Origin: Corynebacterium sp. p3-SID1056
GTDB lineage: Bacteria; Actinomycetota; Actinomycetes; Mycobacteriales; Mycobacteriaceae
DNA: 42,460 nt
Assembly (NCBI RefSeq): GCF_025152525.1
Contig: NZ_JALXXL010000015.1
Span: 1 to 42,460 of the forward strand
Reading direction: 5' to 3'
A program made the position numbers and the translations under genes. Shown here one piece after another: positions 32,290-40,762 of the stretch; position 1 is the stretch's first letter; each line of letters begins with the position of its first letter. The notes beneath the pieces were generated by a model. It made no database searches. It saw nothing but the letters and a program-made list of their open reading frames with translations, and was not told the origin of the DNA.

Positions 32290-33627
32290 TTACTTCCCGT
32301 AGGCCTGCAGGAAGCGGGCCTCTGCGACGGCGATACGCTCGATCTCCGTGGGGTCGACGGACTCGTCCACGCCGTGGATGCCGCAGGCTGGCTCCTCCAC
32401 ACCGAACAGCGCGATCTCCGCGTCCGGGAACTGCTCCTGCAGCGTGATGGTCAGCGGGATCGAGCCGCCGGAGCCAATCGCGGTGAGCTTATCGGTGCCG
32501 TAGGCCTCGCGCAGGCACTCGCCAAGCTTTGCGACGGCCGGACGCTCCGGATCTGTAGCAAACGGCTCGTTGACGCCGCTGATCTCTACGTCCACCTTCG
32601 CGCCCCAGGGGGTGTGCGCGTGGATGTGCTCCTCCATCTTCTGGGCCACCTCGGCGGCGTTCTGCCCGGCGGGCACGCGCAGGTTGAACTGGGCCTCGGC
32701 GCGCGGGTTGACCGCGTTGACGGCTTCGGCGACCGGGGTAGAGGTAAAGCCGATCATGGTCACTGCGGGGCGTGCCCAGCACATGTCGGCGGGCTCGTCC
32801 TCGACGGTGCCGAGCAGTTGGACGCCGTCGAGCACGCCCGCGTCGGTGCGGAAGGTGTCGCGCTCGTACGCGTCGCCGGACCACTTCGAGGTGGTGTCGA
32901 CGCCGTCGATGGTGGTGCGCCCGTGCTCGTCGAAAAGCGAGTTGGCGATGCGCACCAGAGCGTGCGCGGCGTCCGGGGCGGCTCCGCCGAAGCCGCCGGA
33001 GTGGATCGCGCCCTCGAGGGTCTCCACGGTGACCTTGATCTGGGCGCCGCCGCGCAGGGAGGTGGTGAGCGTCGGCTCGCCGACGGCGGCGTTGCCGGAG
33101 TCCGCGATGAGGATGACGTCTGCGCGGAAGATTTCGGGGTCGGATTCGATGAGCTTGACCAGCCCGTCCTCGCCGCCGAGCTCCTCGGAGCCCTCGACGA
33201 CGACCTTCAGGCCCAGGTCCGTGCCGCCGTTGTGCTCGAGCAGGCGCAGCGCCTCGAGGTGCATGGCCAGGTTGCCCTTGCAGTCGGCGGCACCGCGGCC
33301 GTACCATCGCCCGTCGCGCTCGGTGAGCTCGAACGGGTCGTTTGTCCAGGCGTCCGGGTTGCCGGCGGGGACGACGTCGTAGTGGGAGTAGAGCAGCACG
33401 GTGGGTGCGTCGCCGACCGGTTCCTTGACGGCGACGATCGTGTCCGCGTCGTCCACGGTGGGGTAGCGCGTGACCTCAAGCCCCGCTTTCTCGAGTGCGG
33501 CGGCGGTCCAGGCGCAGGCGGCCTCGTGTTCGTCGGCCAGCTCCGGGGTGGAGTGGGGCGAGTTAAACGAGACCAGTGTGGCCAGGTCGGAGAAGATGCG
33601 TGCGCGGTCTGGTGTGAAGTCAGTCAT
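32290..33627 (-). CDS. M20-family metallopeptidase (dipeptidase)
   Basis: A 445-residue cytoplasmic peptidase of the M20/ArgE-DapE-CPG2 group. Zinc-site motifs: LLYSHYDVVPAG (His and Asp), GRGAADCKGNLA (bridging Asp), VEGSEELGGEDG (Glu pair) and the late GVEEPACGIHGVDE (His). The dimerisation domain sits in the middle (AIHSGGFGGAAPDA). The family is annotated as dipeptidase, but the substrate is not read from sequence. The ATG at 33627 lacks a Shine-Dalgarno and has an extended -10 (TGGTAGCGT) ending 7 nt upstream. Confidence 0.9.
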   Translation of the reverse strand: MTDFTPDRARIFSDLATLVSFNSPHSTPELADEHEAACAWTAAALEKAGLEVTRYPTVDDADTIVAVKEPVGDAPTVLLYSHYDVVPAGNPDAWTNDPFELTERDGRWYGRGAADCKGNLAMHLEALRLLEHNGGTDLGLKVVVEGSEELGGEDGLVKLIESDPEIFRADVILIADSGNAAVGEPTLTTSLRGGAQIKVTVETLEGAIHSGGFGGAAPDAAHALVRIANSLFDEHGRTTIDGVDTTSKWSGDAYERDTFRTDAGVLDGVQLLGTVEDEPADMCWARPAVTMIGFTSTPVAEAVNAVNPRAEAQFNLRVPAGQNAAEVAQKMEEHIHAHTPWGAKVDVEISGVNEPFATDPERPAVAKLGECLREAYGTDKLTAIGSGGSIPLTITLQEQFPDAEIALFGVEEPACGIHGVDESVDPTEIERIAVAEARFLQAYGK

Positions 33628-33634
33628 GGGGGTG

Positions 33635-33640
33635 ACGCTA
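33635..33640 (-). promoter_or_regulatory. -10 element of the leaderless M20 peptidase promoter
   Basis: TGGTAGCGT on the minus strand (extended -10 TG-n-TANNNT) ends 7 nt before the ATG at 33627. It lies 39 bp from the first CIRCE operator of groEL. Confidence 0.5.
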
Positions 33641-33678
33641 CCAGTGGGGGCACGTGGACGTCGATAAGCAAAAGTGTG

Positions 33679-33705
33679 CTTGCACTCGACGGGGGTGAGT
33701 GCTAA
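33679..33705 (+). promoter_or_regulatory. CIRCE operator 1 (HrcA)
   Basis: CTTGCACTC-N9-GAGTGCTAA: the right arm is a perfect match to the HrcA operator consensus and the left arm has two deviations. It lies upstream of groEL and predicts heat-shock repression by HrcA. Confidence 0.85.
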
Positions 33706-33714
33706 AAATGGGTG

Positions 33715-33741
33715 CTAGCACTCGGAGACGCCAAGTGCTAA
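33715..33741 (+). promoter_or_regulatory. CIRCE operator 2 (HrcA)
   Basis: CTAGCACTC-N9-AAGTGCTAA: one deviation in each arm from TTAGCACTC-N9-GAGTGCTAA. Its start is 36 bp after the start of operator 1, giving a double operator before groEL. Confidence 0.88.
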
Positions 33742-33793
33742 GCGGGTGAGGCTGCACCACTCAGCAGCCGTGCCGTCGCGGGCGCCTGCTTGA

Positions 33794-35485
<1,692 letters not shown>

Positions 35486-35500
35486 GCCTGTCTGGCTTCG

Positions 35501-35533
35501 AGCCCCCGCGGGATACCCCCGTGGGGGCTTTTT
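35501..35533 (+). terminator. Intrinsic terminator of groEL
   Basis: A 12-bp GC-rich stem (35501-35512 with 35518-35529, one G-U pair), 5-nt loop and TTTTT, 16 nt after the stop codon. Confidence 0.9.
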
Positions 35534-35763
35534 CACCCCCGGAAGAGGGGGCTATGCCTGTTGTGTGCGGGCATTGCTTATCGACGCCCCACCCCCGCCC
35601 GTTACGACCCTCACCCAGAGTTTAGGAGGCGTTAACTTAGGCGGACAATAACACTTGTATAACGGCGCTGGTCGTACAGGAACCTGGGAGAAAGGTTGCC
35701 AAACCGTAAACAAAGCTGGCAGATGGGTGACGCTTGGGCGAGGAAAATACTTCTGCAAAGCCC

Positions 35764-35794
35764 TTGCGGAAGCTGGAAGCTGTGGCAAAATACT
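35764..35794 (+). promoter_or_regulatory. Candidate porH-porA promoter
   Basis: The region 35534-35876 holds no convincing gene. TTGCGG (35764-35769) and AATACT (35789-35794, within TGTGGCAAAATACT) form a plausible promoter with 19-nt spacing, giving a leader of about 75 nt before porH. Other A/T-rich hexamers occur around 35640-35660 (TATAAC), so the assignment is tentative. Confidence 0.35.
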
Positions 35795-35876
35795 TCGTGT
35801 GATGCCCCACGGTGGGTGTCAGGACACTGTCAATCTCGAGCCAGACACTCTGGCACCTACACGTAAGGGGAAAACA

Positions 35877-36035
35877 ATGGGTGACCTCTCTACCATCGTC
35901 GACATGCTGAAGGACTTCAGCAAGTTCGGCAAGAACATCGTTGAGCTGTTCCGCGGCATCCCGGATCTGTTCATCAGCCTCGGTTCCCTGGGCGACAAGG
36001 CTAAGGAACTCCCGAACGACGTTTCCACCAAGTAG
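35877..36035 (+). CDS. porH: PorH-like cell-wall channel protein
   Basis: A 52-residue amphipathic helical peptide without signal sequence (MGDLSTIVDMLKDFSKFGKN..., then RGIPDLFISLGSLGDKAKEL). Size, helix pattern, the IPDL/IPTL-like centre and position directly after groEL match PorH of C. glutamicum, which with PorA forms the main hetero-oligomeric channel of the mycolate outer membrane and is O-mycoloylated on Ser. AAGGGG lies 6 nt before the ATG. The longer frame from 35655 is leader sequence. Confidence 0.85.
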   Translation: MGDLSTIVDMLKDFSKFGKNIVELFRGIPDLFISLGSLGDKAKELPNDVSTK

Positions 36036-36126
36036 TCGTTCCTTCGCGCGCCGTTGAGTGATGGCGCGCGCCCCATTCACATCAACAACTGGCCCTTAAA
36101 CGGGACACTCACACAAGGAGAACATC

Positions 36127-36255
36127 GTGGAAGCACTTGCAAACTGGGCATTCCTGTCCTCTGACGCACACGTCGCTGGCGCACTGCTCGGCATTCTGAA
36201 GCAGGTTGCAGGCCTGGCAGGCAACCTGGGTGACCTGCTCAGCCTGGTCGCGTAA
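36127..36255 (+). CDS. porA: PorA-like cell-wall channel protein
   Basis: A 42-residue peptide from GTG 36127 (MEALANWAFLSSDAHVAG..., ending LGDLLSLVA), preceded by AAGGAGA with 5-6 nt spacing. It is a single amphipathic helix without signal peptide, as PorA of C. glutamicum (45 residues), including a similar Leu/Ala/Gly-rich end (cf. VADLIGLLG). Ser residues near position 11-12 are possible mycoloylation sites. It lies 91 nt after porH and is followed by a terminator, so porH-porA form one transcript. Confidence 0.82.
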   Translation: MEALANWAFLSSDAHVAGALLGILKQVAGLAGNLGDLLSLVA

Positions 36256-36272
36256 GCTACGCCGCCAACGAT

Positions 36273-36299
36273 AACCCCGCCATTGTGCGGGGTTGTTTT
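36273..36299 (+). terminator. Intrinsic terminator of porH-porA
   Basis: AACCCCGC (36273-36280) pairs with GCGGGGTT (36287-36294), 6-nt loop, followed by GTTTT, 18 nt after the porA stop. Confidence 0.85.
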
Positions 36300-36384
36300 G
36301 CGTTTGGGGGACCTTTCAGGGGGAGCAAACGCACACCACCCACCCCGCTTGCGTAGTTACCGAACACGAATCGGGGGTGGGCGC

Positions 36385-36390
36385 TAAACT
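36385..36390 (+). promoter_or_regulatory. -10 element of the leaderless ppk2 promoter
   Basis: TAAACT ends exactly 7 nt before ATG 36398; no Shine-Dalgarno lies between. Confidence 0.5.
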
Positions 36391-36397
36391 CGAGAGT

Positions 36398-37297
36398 ATG
36401 GCTGACCATAAAGATGATGAACTCCCGATGATCGACCTCGCGGAGGTTGAGGGCTGGGTCGTTGACGATACCGATGAAGACGATCCGGTGCTGCTGATGC
36501 CGGATGGCACGCCGATCCAGACGTGGCGTGAGAACTACCCCTACGACGCGCGTCTGACCCGTGACGAGTACGAGAAGGAAAAGCGCGCGCTGCAGATCGA
36601 GCTGCTGAAGTGGCAGAACTGGACCAAGGATACGGGCCAGCGTCACATCATCATCTTCGAAGGCCGCGACGCCGCCGGTAAGGGCGGCACCATCAAGCGC
36701 TTCAACGAGCACCTCAACCCGCGTGGTGCCCGAACTGTCGCGCTGGAGAAGCCGAGCCCGCGCGAGTCCACTTCGTGGTACTTCCAGCGCTACATTGAGC
36801 ACTTCCCGGCTGCCGGCGAGATCGTGTTCTTTGACCGCTCCTGGTACAACCGCTCCGGCGTCGAGCGCGTTATGGGCTTCTGCACGGAATCGCAGCACGC
36901 CGAGTTCCTGCGCGAGGTGCCGATGCTGGAGAACATGATCCTGGGCTCCGGTATCTCGCTGACCAAGTTCTGGTTCTCCGTGACCCAGAAGGAGCAGCGC
37001 ACCCGCTTTGCTATCCGCCAGGTGGACCCGGTGCGTCAGTGGAAGCTGTCGCCGATGGACTTGGCCTCGCTGGATAAGTGGGAGGACTACACCCGCGCCA
37101 AGGAGGAGCAGTTCCGCTACACGGACACTGACGAGTCCCCGTGGATCACCATCAAGTCCAATGACAAGAAGCGCGCTCGCCTCAACGCTATGCGCTACAT
37201 CCTGAGCAAGTTCGAGTACACGAACAAGGATCACGATGTGGTCGGCGAGCCGGACCCGCGGATCGTCAAGCGCGGCCGCGACCAGATCGGCGACTAG
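36398..37297 (+). CDS. ppk2: Polyphosphate kinase 2
   Basis: A 299-residue PPK2-family enzyme that transfers phosphate between polyphosphate and nucleoside di-/monophosphates. Walker A is FEGRDAAGKGGTIKR; the second motif is FFDRSWYNRSGVERVMGF; the lid segment is RFAIRQVDPVRQWKLSPMD. This is the one-domain class I layout (about 300 residues) also found in C. glutamicum, where PPK2 is the main polyphosphate-forming enzyme. The ATG at 36398 starts after an acidic leader-free promoter; the frame open from 36293 overlaps the porA terminator and is rejected. Confidence 0.94.
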   Translation: MADHKDDELPMIDLAEVEGWVVDDTDEDDPVLLMPDGTPIQTWRENYPYDARLTRDEYEKEKRALQIELLKWQNWTKDTGQRHIIIFEGRDAAGKGGTIKRFNEHLNPRGARTVALEKPSPRESTSWYFQRYIEHFPAAGEIVFFDRSWYNRSGVERVMGFCTESQHAEFLREVPMLENMILGSGISLTKFWFSVTQKEQRTRFAIRQVDPVRQWKLSPMDLASLDKWEDYTRAKEEQFRYTDTDESPWITIKSNDKKRARLNAMRYILSKFEYTNKDHDVVGEPDPRIVKRGRDQIGD

Positions 37298-37314
37298 TCT
37301 TTAGCGCTGTACAG

Positions 37315-37345
37315 CCCGGTTCTCCTGTGTGGGGAGCCGGGTTTT
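37315..37345 (+). terminator. Intrinsic terminator of ppk2
   Basis: An 11-bp stem (37315-37325 with 37331-37341, two G-U pairs), 5-nt loop, then TTTT. Confidence 0.85.
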
Positions 37346-37364
37346 CGCGTTGGGGTGGGCTATA

Positions 37365-37428
37365 TGTCGAACCCTCCTTGTCGAACAAGTCCAAAAATCG
37401 CGGGATTCTCGACAAGGGGGGTTCGACA
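37365..37428. repeat. 20-bp inverted repeat with 24-nt loop
   Basis: TGTCGAACCCTCCTTGTCGA (37365-37384) and TCGACAAGGGGGGTTCGACA (37409-37428) pair over 20 bp with a single G-U. TCGAAC recurs at the loop edge. It lies in the 251-bp gap between the convergent ppk2 and marR genes, after the ppk2 terminator, and has no T tract. Confidence 0.85.
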
Positions 37429-37446
37429 ATTGGGCCGAGCCGGGCT

Positions 37447-37516
37447 AAACAGCGCAGATCGGAACTCGATAGTCGCTGGAATTTCCGGAACTATCGAACT
37501 CCTCATTGCGCTGTTT
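37447..37516. repeat. Second, imperfect long inverted repeat
   Basis: AAACAGCGCA (37447-37456) pairs with TGCGCTGTTT (37507-37516), and nested inside TCGATAGT (37466-37473) pairs with ACTATCGA (37490-37497). The central loop contains the palindrome GGAATTTCC. It starts 18 bp after the first inverted repeat. Confidence 0.8.
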
Positions 37517-37548
37517 GCGAACCCCCTGCCGCCCCAGGCCCCCGAACT

Positions 37549-37989
37549 CTACTCCTCGTCGGCGAGGATGGCCTTGGACAACTTTTTCAGGCTCTTGAGC
37601 TGCTTGTTGCTAGAGGCGTCGAGGGCGCGGTCCTCGGCGTCGGCGACTTCATCGGCGAGCATCCCCAGGGCCTTGGAGCCCTTCTTCGTGGCGGTGACGA
37701 TCTGGCGGCGCCGGTCTTTAGGGTCGCGGTCGCGTTTGACCCAGCCGAGATCTTCGAGCGAGTCCACGAGGCGAACCATGTCGGAGGCGTCGACGGCGAG
37801 CAGGCTGGATAGCTGCGATTGCGAGAGCGCGTTTTCGGCCACGCAGGTGAGCACCCAGAAACCCCGCATTGACACCTCGTGCTTGAGCAGTGTGCGCTCC
37901 ACCTCGTCTTTGGTGTGGCGGCGAACCCGCTCGATCTGGAAAGACGGGGACTTAATCAGCGCACTGGGAAGCTCGTCGTGGGAGGCCAT
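37549..37989 (-). CDS. MarR-family transcriptional regulator
   Basis: A 146-residue winged-helix regulator: HTH segment ALSQSQLSSLLAVDASDMVRLVDSLEDLGWV and wing KRDRDPKDRRRQIVTATKKG are the MarR signature. Flanking helices form the dimer interface. Regulated genes cannot be told; it stands alone between ppk2 and the rhodanese gene. The ATG at 37989 has TAGGAT ending 6 nt upstream and no ribosome site. Confidence 0.92.
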   Translation of the reverse strand: MASHDELPSALIKSPSFQIERVRRHTKDEVERTLLKHEVSMRGFWVLTCVAENALSQSQLSSLLAVDASDMVRLVDSLEDLGWVKRDRDPKDRRRQIVTATKKGSKALGMLADEVADAEDRALDASSNKQLKSLKKLSKAILADEE

Positions 37990-37995
37990 ACCCTC

Positions 37996-38001
37996 ATCCT
38001 A
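37996..38001 (-). promoter_or_regulatory. -10 element of the leaderless marR promoter
   Basis: TAGGAT on the minus strand, 6 nt before the ATG at 37989. The same hexamer serves the rhodanese gene. Confidence 0.45.
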
Positions 38002-38063
38002 GGGTTAGTGGGCCGCCCCAAACAATTACAGGTGGCCGAGAGGGGCACGCGTACCCCCGAACG

Positions 38064-38360
38064 TTACTTTTCGGTGGGCAGACCTGCGGCGATCCAGGCG
38101 TCGGTGCCGCCTTCGACGTTGATCACGTTGTCCCACCCGAGTGCCTGCTCGAGGTACTCGGCAACGCGCAGGGAGCGGCCACCGGCCTTGCAGATGACGT
38201 AGATGTCCCGGTCGGGGTCGATGTCGCCGGTGTTGCCGACGATGGACGACATGGGCATGCTCACGGCGCCGGTGGCGTGGATGTCGGTGTACTCTTCGGG
38301 CTCGCGGACGTCGATAAGCTGGGCACCCTGCGGCACTTCGGTGACTTTGACTGACTGCAT
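38064..38360 (-). CDS. Rhodanese-like protein
   Basis: A 98-residue single rhodanese domain with LIDVREPEEY, the active-site loop CKAGGRS (Cys57) and a C-terminal VINVEGGTDAWIAAGLP. It probably acts as a sulfurtransferase with a persulfide on Cys57; the partner is unknown. ATG 38360 is preferred over GTG 38366 because TAGGAT ends 7 nt before it. Confidence 0.9.
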   Translation of the reverse strand: MQSVKVTEVPQGAQLIDVREPEEYTDIHATGAVSMPMSSIVGNTGDIDPDRDIYVICKAGGRSLRVAEYLEQALGWDNVINVEGGTDAWIAAGLPTEK

Positions 38361-38367
38361 GGGCACG

Positions 38368-38373
38368 ATCCTA
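38368..38373 (-). promoter_or_regulatory. -10 element of the leaderless rhodanese promoter
   Basis: TAGGAT on the minus strand, 7 nt before ATG 38360. It directly abuts the opposing sortase -10. Confidence 0.45.
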
Positions 38374-38379
38374 TACGCT
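38374..38379 (+). promoter_or_regulatory. -10 element of the leaderless sortase promoter
   Basis: TACGCT ends 7 nt before ATG 38387. The two start codons are only 26 bp apart. Confidence 0.45.
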
Positions 38380-38386
38380 TTGCTGC

Positions 38387-39076
38387 ATGAACCTTGACCG
38401 CCGCCCGCCGCAATGGGTGTTTTGGGTGCGGCGCGCTGCGGTGCTGGGCGTGCTGGTGGTGCTGCTGATGGGCATTGTGGCGCTGGTGTCGCGGTGTGGG
38501 GGCGAGGAGCCTGAGCCGCCGGCGCAGGTCGGACAGTCGCGGCCGGTGGAGCTGCGCATTCCCGCGATCGGGCTGGACGCTGAGGTGGAGCGGGAGGACT
38601 GCCGGGTCAAGGACGGGGCGCTCAACCCGCGCTCGATGTCGAAGGCGTGCGCGTACACGTCGCCGGACAAACCGTATGAGCTGCCGGGCCCGGGCGCGGG
38701 TGATCTGGCGGTGATCGCGGGGCACACGGGTGCGGGCGTGCCTGGGGTGTTCGATGCGCTTTATGACAGTGGGGCGGACGCGTCGCGGGTGTCGGTTGGC
38801 GACGTGTTGTACCTGCGTACCGAGGATTCGCGCGCGGCTGGTGCGTGGCTGAAGTACGAGGCGACGGATGTGCACGCGCCACAAAAGGCGGGGCTCGCCG
38901 ACGATGCCTCGATCTGGGGTACGGGCCCGATGCCGGGGCGGTTGCTGACTATTTCGTGTATTCAACCGCCGAACCTGCTGGCAGATGCCGTGCGCAATGC
39001 GGTGGTGGGTTGGCAGTTCGTCACCGTCGTGCCCGAGGCTGAAATGCTTGCCGACGCCACCGTTACCAATGTGTGA
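38387..39076 (+). CDS. Sortase (class E/F-like)
   Basis: A 229-residue transpeptidase that would attach surface proteins to the cell wall. One N-terminal membrane anchor (about residues 12-35) precedes the sortase barrel; the catalytic triad is His113 (AGHTG), Cys191 (LLTISCIQ) and probably Arg203. The sequence is unlike pilus-type class C sortases (no lid) and closer to the housekeeping-type sortases of actinobacteria that accept LAxTG-like signals. The next gene encodes a protein with AAETG at its C-terminus, a likely substrate. Confidence 0.85.
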   Translation: MNLDRRPPQWVFWVRRAAVLGVLVVLLMGIVALVSRCGGEEPEPPAQVGQSRPVELRIPAIGLDAEVEREDCRVKDGALNPRSMSKACAYTSPDKPYELPGPGAGDLAVIAGHTGAGVPGVFDALYDSGADASRVSVGDVLYLRTEDSRAAGAWLKYEATDVHAPQKAGLADDASIWGTGPMPGRLLTISCIQPPNLLADAVRNAVVGWQFVTVVPEAEMLADATVTNV

Positions 39077-39110
39077 CGTGTTGCCCCTGTGAAAAGTGTG
39101 ACTGTGTGTG

Positions 39111-39116
39111 TAAAGT
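39111..39116 (+). promoter_or_regulatory. Candidate -10 of the AAETG protein gene
   Basis: TGTGTAAAGT (extended -10 with TAAAGT) lies 50 nt before ATG 39166; no clear -35. Unlike its neighbours, this gene has a leader and a Shine-Dalgarno. Confidence 0.35.
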
Positions 39117-39165
39117 CTAAAGGTGAACTTGAGAGTGAGTCTTTCTCGCACGACAGGAGACCCCT

Positions 39166-40011
39166 ATGCACCGCACACCGCTTACCCTCGCCGCCGCCGG
39201 TTTCGCCGGCGCACTCGCCCTTTCCGCCGCGCCGCTCGCGGGGGCGCAAGAGCTGCCCGCCGAGGTGACCGACGCCTTCGGCGCGACATACTTCCTTAAC
39301 GAGGCCGGCGACTACTACGTCACCGACGCCGCCCAGGTCGCCGTACCCTACGCCCAGCTCAGCGCCGCCGACCAGGAGCGCGCGGTGGACGTGACCCGCG
39401 CCGCGATCGCCGGGCTTATCGACGCTCCTGCGGAGACTTCCGCTTCGACCTCGGCCGAGGCTCCGGCTGATGCTCCGAAGGGCGACGCTGTCGCCACGCC
39501 CGTCAAGCCCGAGGGCGACGGCGCACCGAATGAGAAGGTGCTGGACGCCGACGCCGTCGATCCGAACAATCCGGATCCAGTCCAGGGCGGGCTCGTGGCC
39601 CTGCCGTCTGTGCTGACAGTGAACGGCGAGACTTTCTACCTCAACGCGGACGGTGCGACCTACGTCAACGATGTTGCCCGCGTCGCGGATAGCCCGACGC
39701 CGGAGGAAGTTGAGGCCTCCGCGAAGCTCATTGCGGAACACTCCGGCGAGATCCGTGAGCAGGGCCTGGAAGAGGCGCGTGCTGGCGGTAAGGATGTGGA
39801 GGCTGCGCCGGAAGCTCCGGCCGCTCCGGCCGTTGAGGTGCAGCATCAGGCCGCGCCGGCACCTGCTGGCACCGCCGTCGAGGCTGTGCAGGCCCGCGGC
39901 ATGGCCGCCGAGACCGGTTCGAACACATTTCTTCGCGCCCTCGTCGCACTGGTGATCGCGTCTGGGCTGGGTGCCGCCGTCTTCCTGGTGGGGCGTCGCT
40001 ACTTGATCTAG
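39166..40011 (+). CDS. Secreted surface protein with duplicated domain and AAETG tail
   Basis: A 281-residue predicted wall-associated protein. Signal peptide residues 1-27 (AAPLAGAQE). Two homologous segments are visible: GATYFLNEAGDYYVTDAAQVA (about 38-58) and GETFYLNADGATYVNDVARVA (about 151-171), each followed by a helix with E/A-rich sequence, so the domain is an internal duplication. Between and after them lie Ala/Glu/Pro-rich linkers. The C-terminus has AAETG (247-251), a hydrophobic helix and GRRYLI, a sorting-signal layout with a degenerate motif. AGGAGA precedes the ATG. A terminator follows. No function is recognised. Confidence 0.82.
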   Translation: MHRTPLTLAAAGFAGALALSAAPLAGAQELPAEVTDAFGATYFLNEAGDYYVTDAAQVAVPYAQLSAADQERAVDVTRAAIAGLIDAPAETSASTSAEAPADAPKGDAVATPVKPEGDGAPNEKVLDADAVDPNNPDPVQGGLVALPSVLTVNGETFYLNADGATYVNDVARVADSPTPEEVEASAKLIAEHSGEIREQGLEEARAGGKDVEAAPEAPAAPAVEVQHQAAPAPAGTAVEAVQARGMAAETGSNTFLRALVALVIASGLGAAVFLVGRRYLI

Positions 40012-40053
40012 CGGTGCCGCTGCGTGAGGTAGTGGTGAACAGGGGTGTCTATG

Positions 40054-40086
40054 GGCGCTCTCGCATGGTTGCGGGAGCGCCTTTTT
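40054..40086 (+). terminator. Intrinsic terminator of the AAETG protein gene
   Basis: A 12-bp stem (40054-40065 with 40070-40081, one G-U), TGGT loop and TTTTT. Confidence 0.9.
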
Positions 40087-40406
40087 AGTGCGTTCGCGGT
40101 GGTTGGTGACGTAGCGCGTCGTGCCTTAACAGGCAGTTTTGTTGTTATGGGATACGTAATGGTGTCGGTGTGTGGGTGTTATTTGTGTGAACGTTTTTGC
40201 TGGAGCTCCTGTGGCTTGGGGTGCGGTGCCGGTCGCGTCCCGCCGACGACGTATATTGCCTGTTGGGACACTTATATGCTTTAAAGGTCTAGATAGATTG
40301 CGGTGGCGAGGTAGATCGCGCTGCGACCCAAGGTCGGGGCTCTGGTTGGGGATGGCTCTGCTAATCGTGCAGGTATCGGAATAAATTTAGCCAAGCTACC
40401 CCCGAT

Positions 40407-40416
40407 CCCCCCCCCC
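40407..40416. repeat. Poly-C tract (10 nt)
   Basis: Ten consecutive C residues, 346 nt before the pilin start; a second run of five C lies at 40399-40403. Runs this long are prone to slippage. Confidence 0.85.
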
Positions 40417-40582
40417 TACTTCCTGAGTAGTAATGAATACTTTTTCAAACGTCTAGCTGTGGTGCGGGGCATATCGGTGGACTTGTGTGCGTCGTCCCTC
40501 ATCGCATTGATGCAGGTCATGCGCGGGTAGTGGCGCTAGGAAGTTGCTGGCGGTACGAGGCGCTGTATGTATGGATGAATAG

Positions 40583-40654
40583 TTTTAAAAGTAGTGACGA
40601 CACGCTTTAGTAGCGGAATGGACAGGTGTTCAGGTTGCTACTACTTTTTAAAGC
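40583..40654. repeat. Inverted repeats in the pilin leader region
   Basis: TTTAAAAGTAGT (40584-40595) can pair with ACTACTTTTTAAA (about 40640-40652, one extra T), and GCTTTAGTAGC (about 40604-40614) offers a competing partner for the same right arm, so two alternative hairpins are possible. Confidence 0.6.
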
Positions 40655-40762
40655 GGTGCCCAGGCTGGGCCCAAGTTCACGCCAGGAACAGTTACGGCGT
40701 GCTTTCCCACCGCTGACCACACAGGGCCCAGCGATCTCTGATCTTCCGGAAGGACTTTCACC

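Larger units (their letters stand above)
40087..40762. other. Long intergenic region upstream of the pilin gene
   Basis: About 675 bp without a convincing gene; an 80-codon frame (40045-40284) runs through the terminator and is rejected. It is less GC-rich than the rest. It contains a 10-nt poly-C tract (40407-40416), an AATACT hexamer (40436-40441), A/T-rich blocks (TTATATGCTTTAAAG at about 40272), and a pair of inverted repeats around 40583-40654. It probably holds the pilin promoter and leader; the exact promoter is not clear. Confidence 0.6.

Noticed and set aside
35655..35876. N-terminal extension of porH (74 codons)
   Set aside because: PorH proteins have no such extension; a Shine-Dalgarno sits directly before the inner ATG 35877.
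37365..37428. The 20-bp inverted repeat as a plain terminator of marR
   Set aside because: It lies more than 120 nt after the marR stop, has a 24-nt loop and no T tract on either side; kept as an unexplained repeat instead.
40045..40284. 79-codon plus-strand frame after the AAETG protein
   Set aside because: Starts inside the intrinsic terminator hairpin, Cys-rich without domain or ribosome site.
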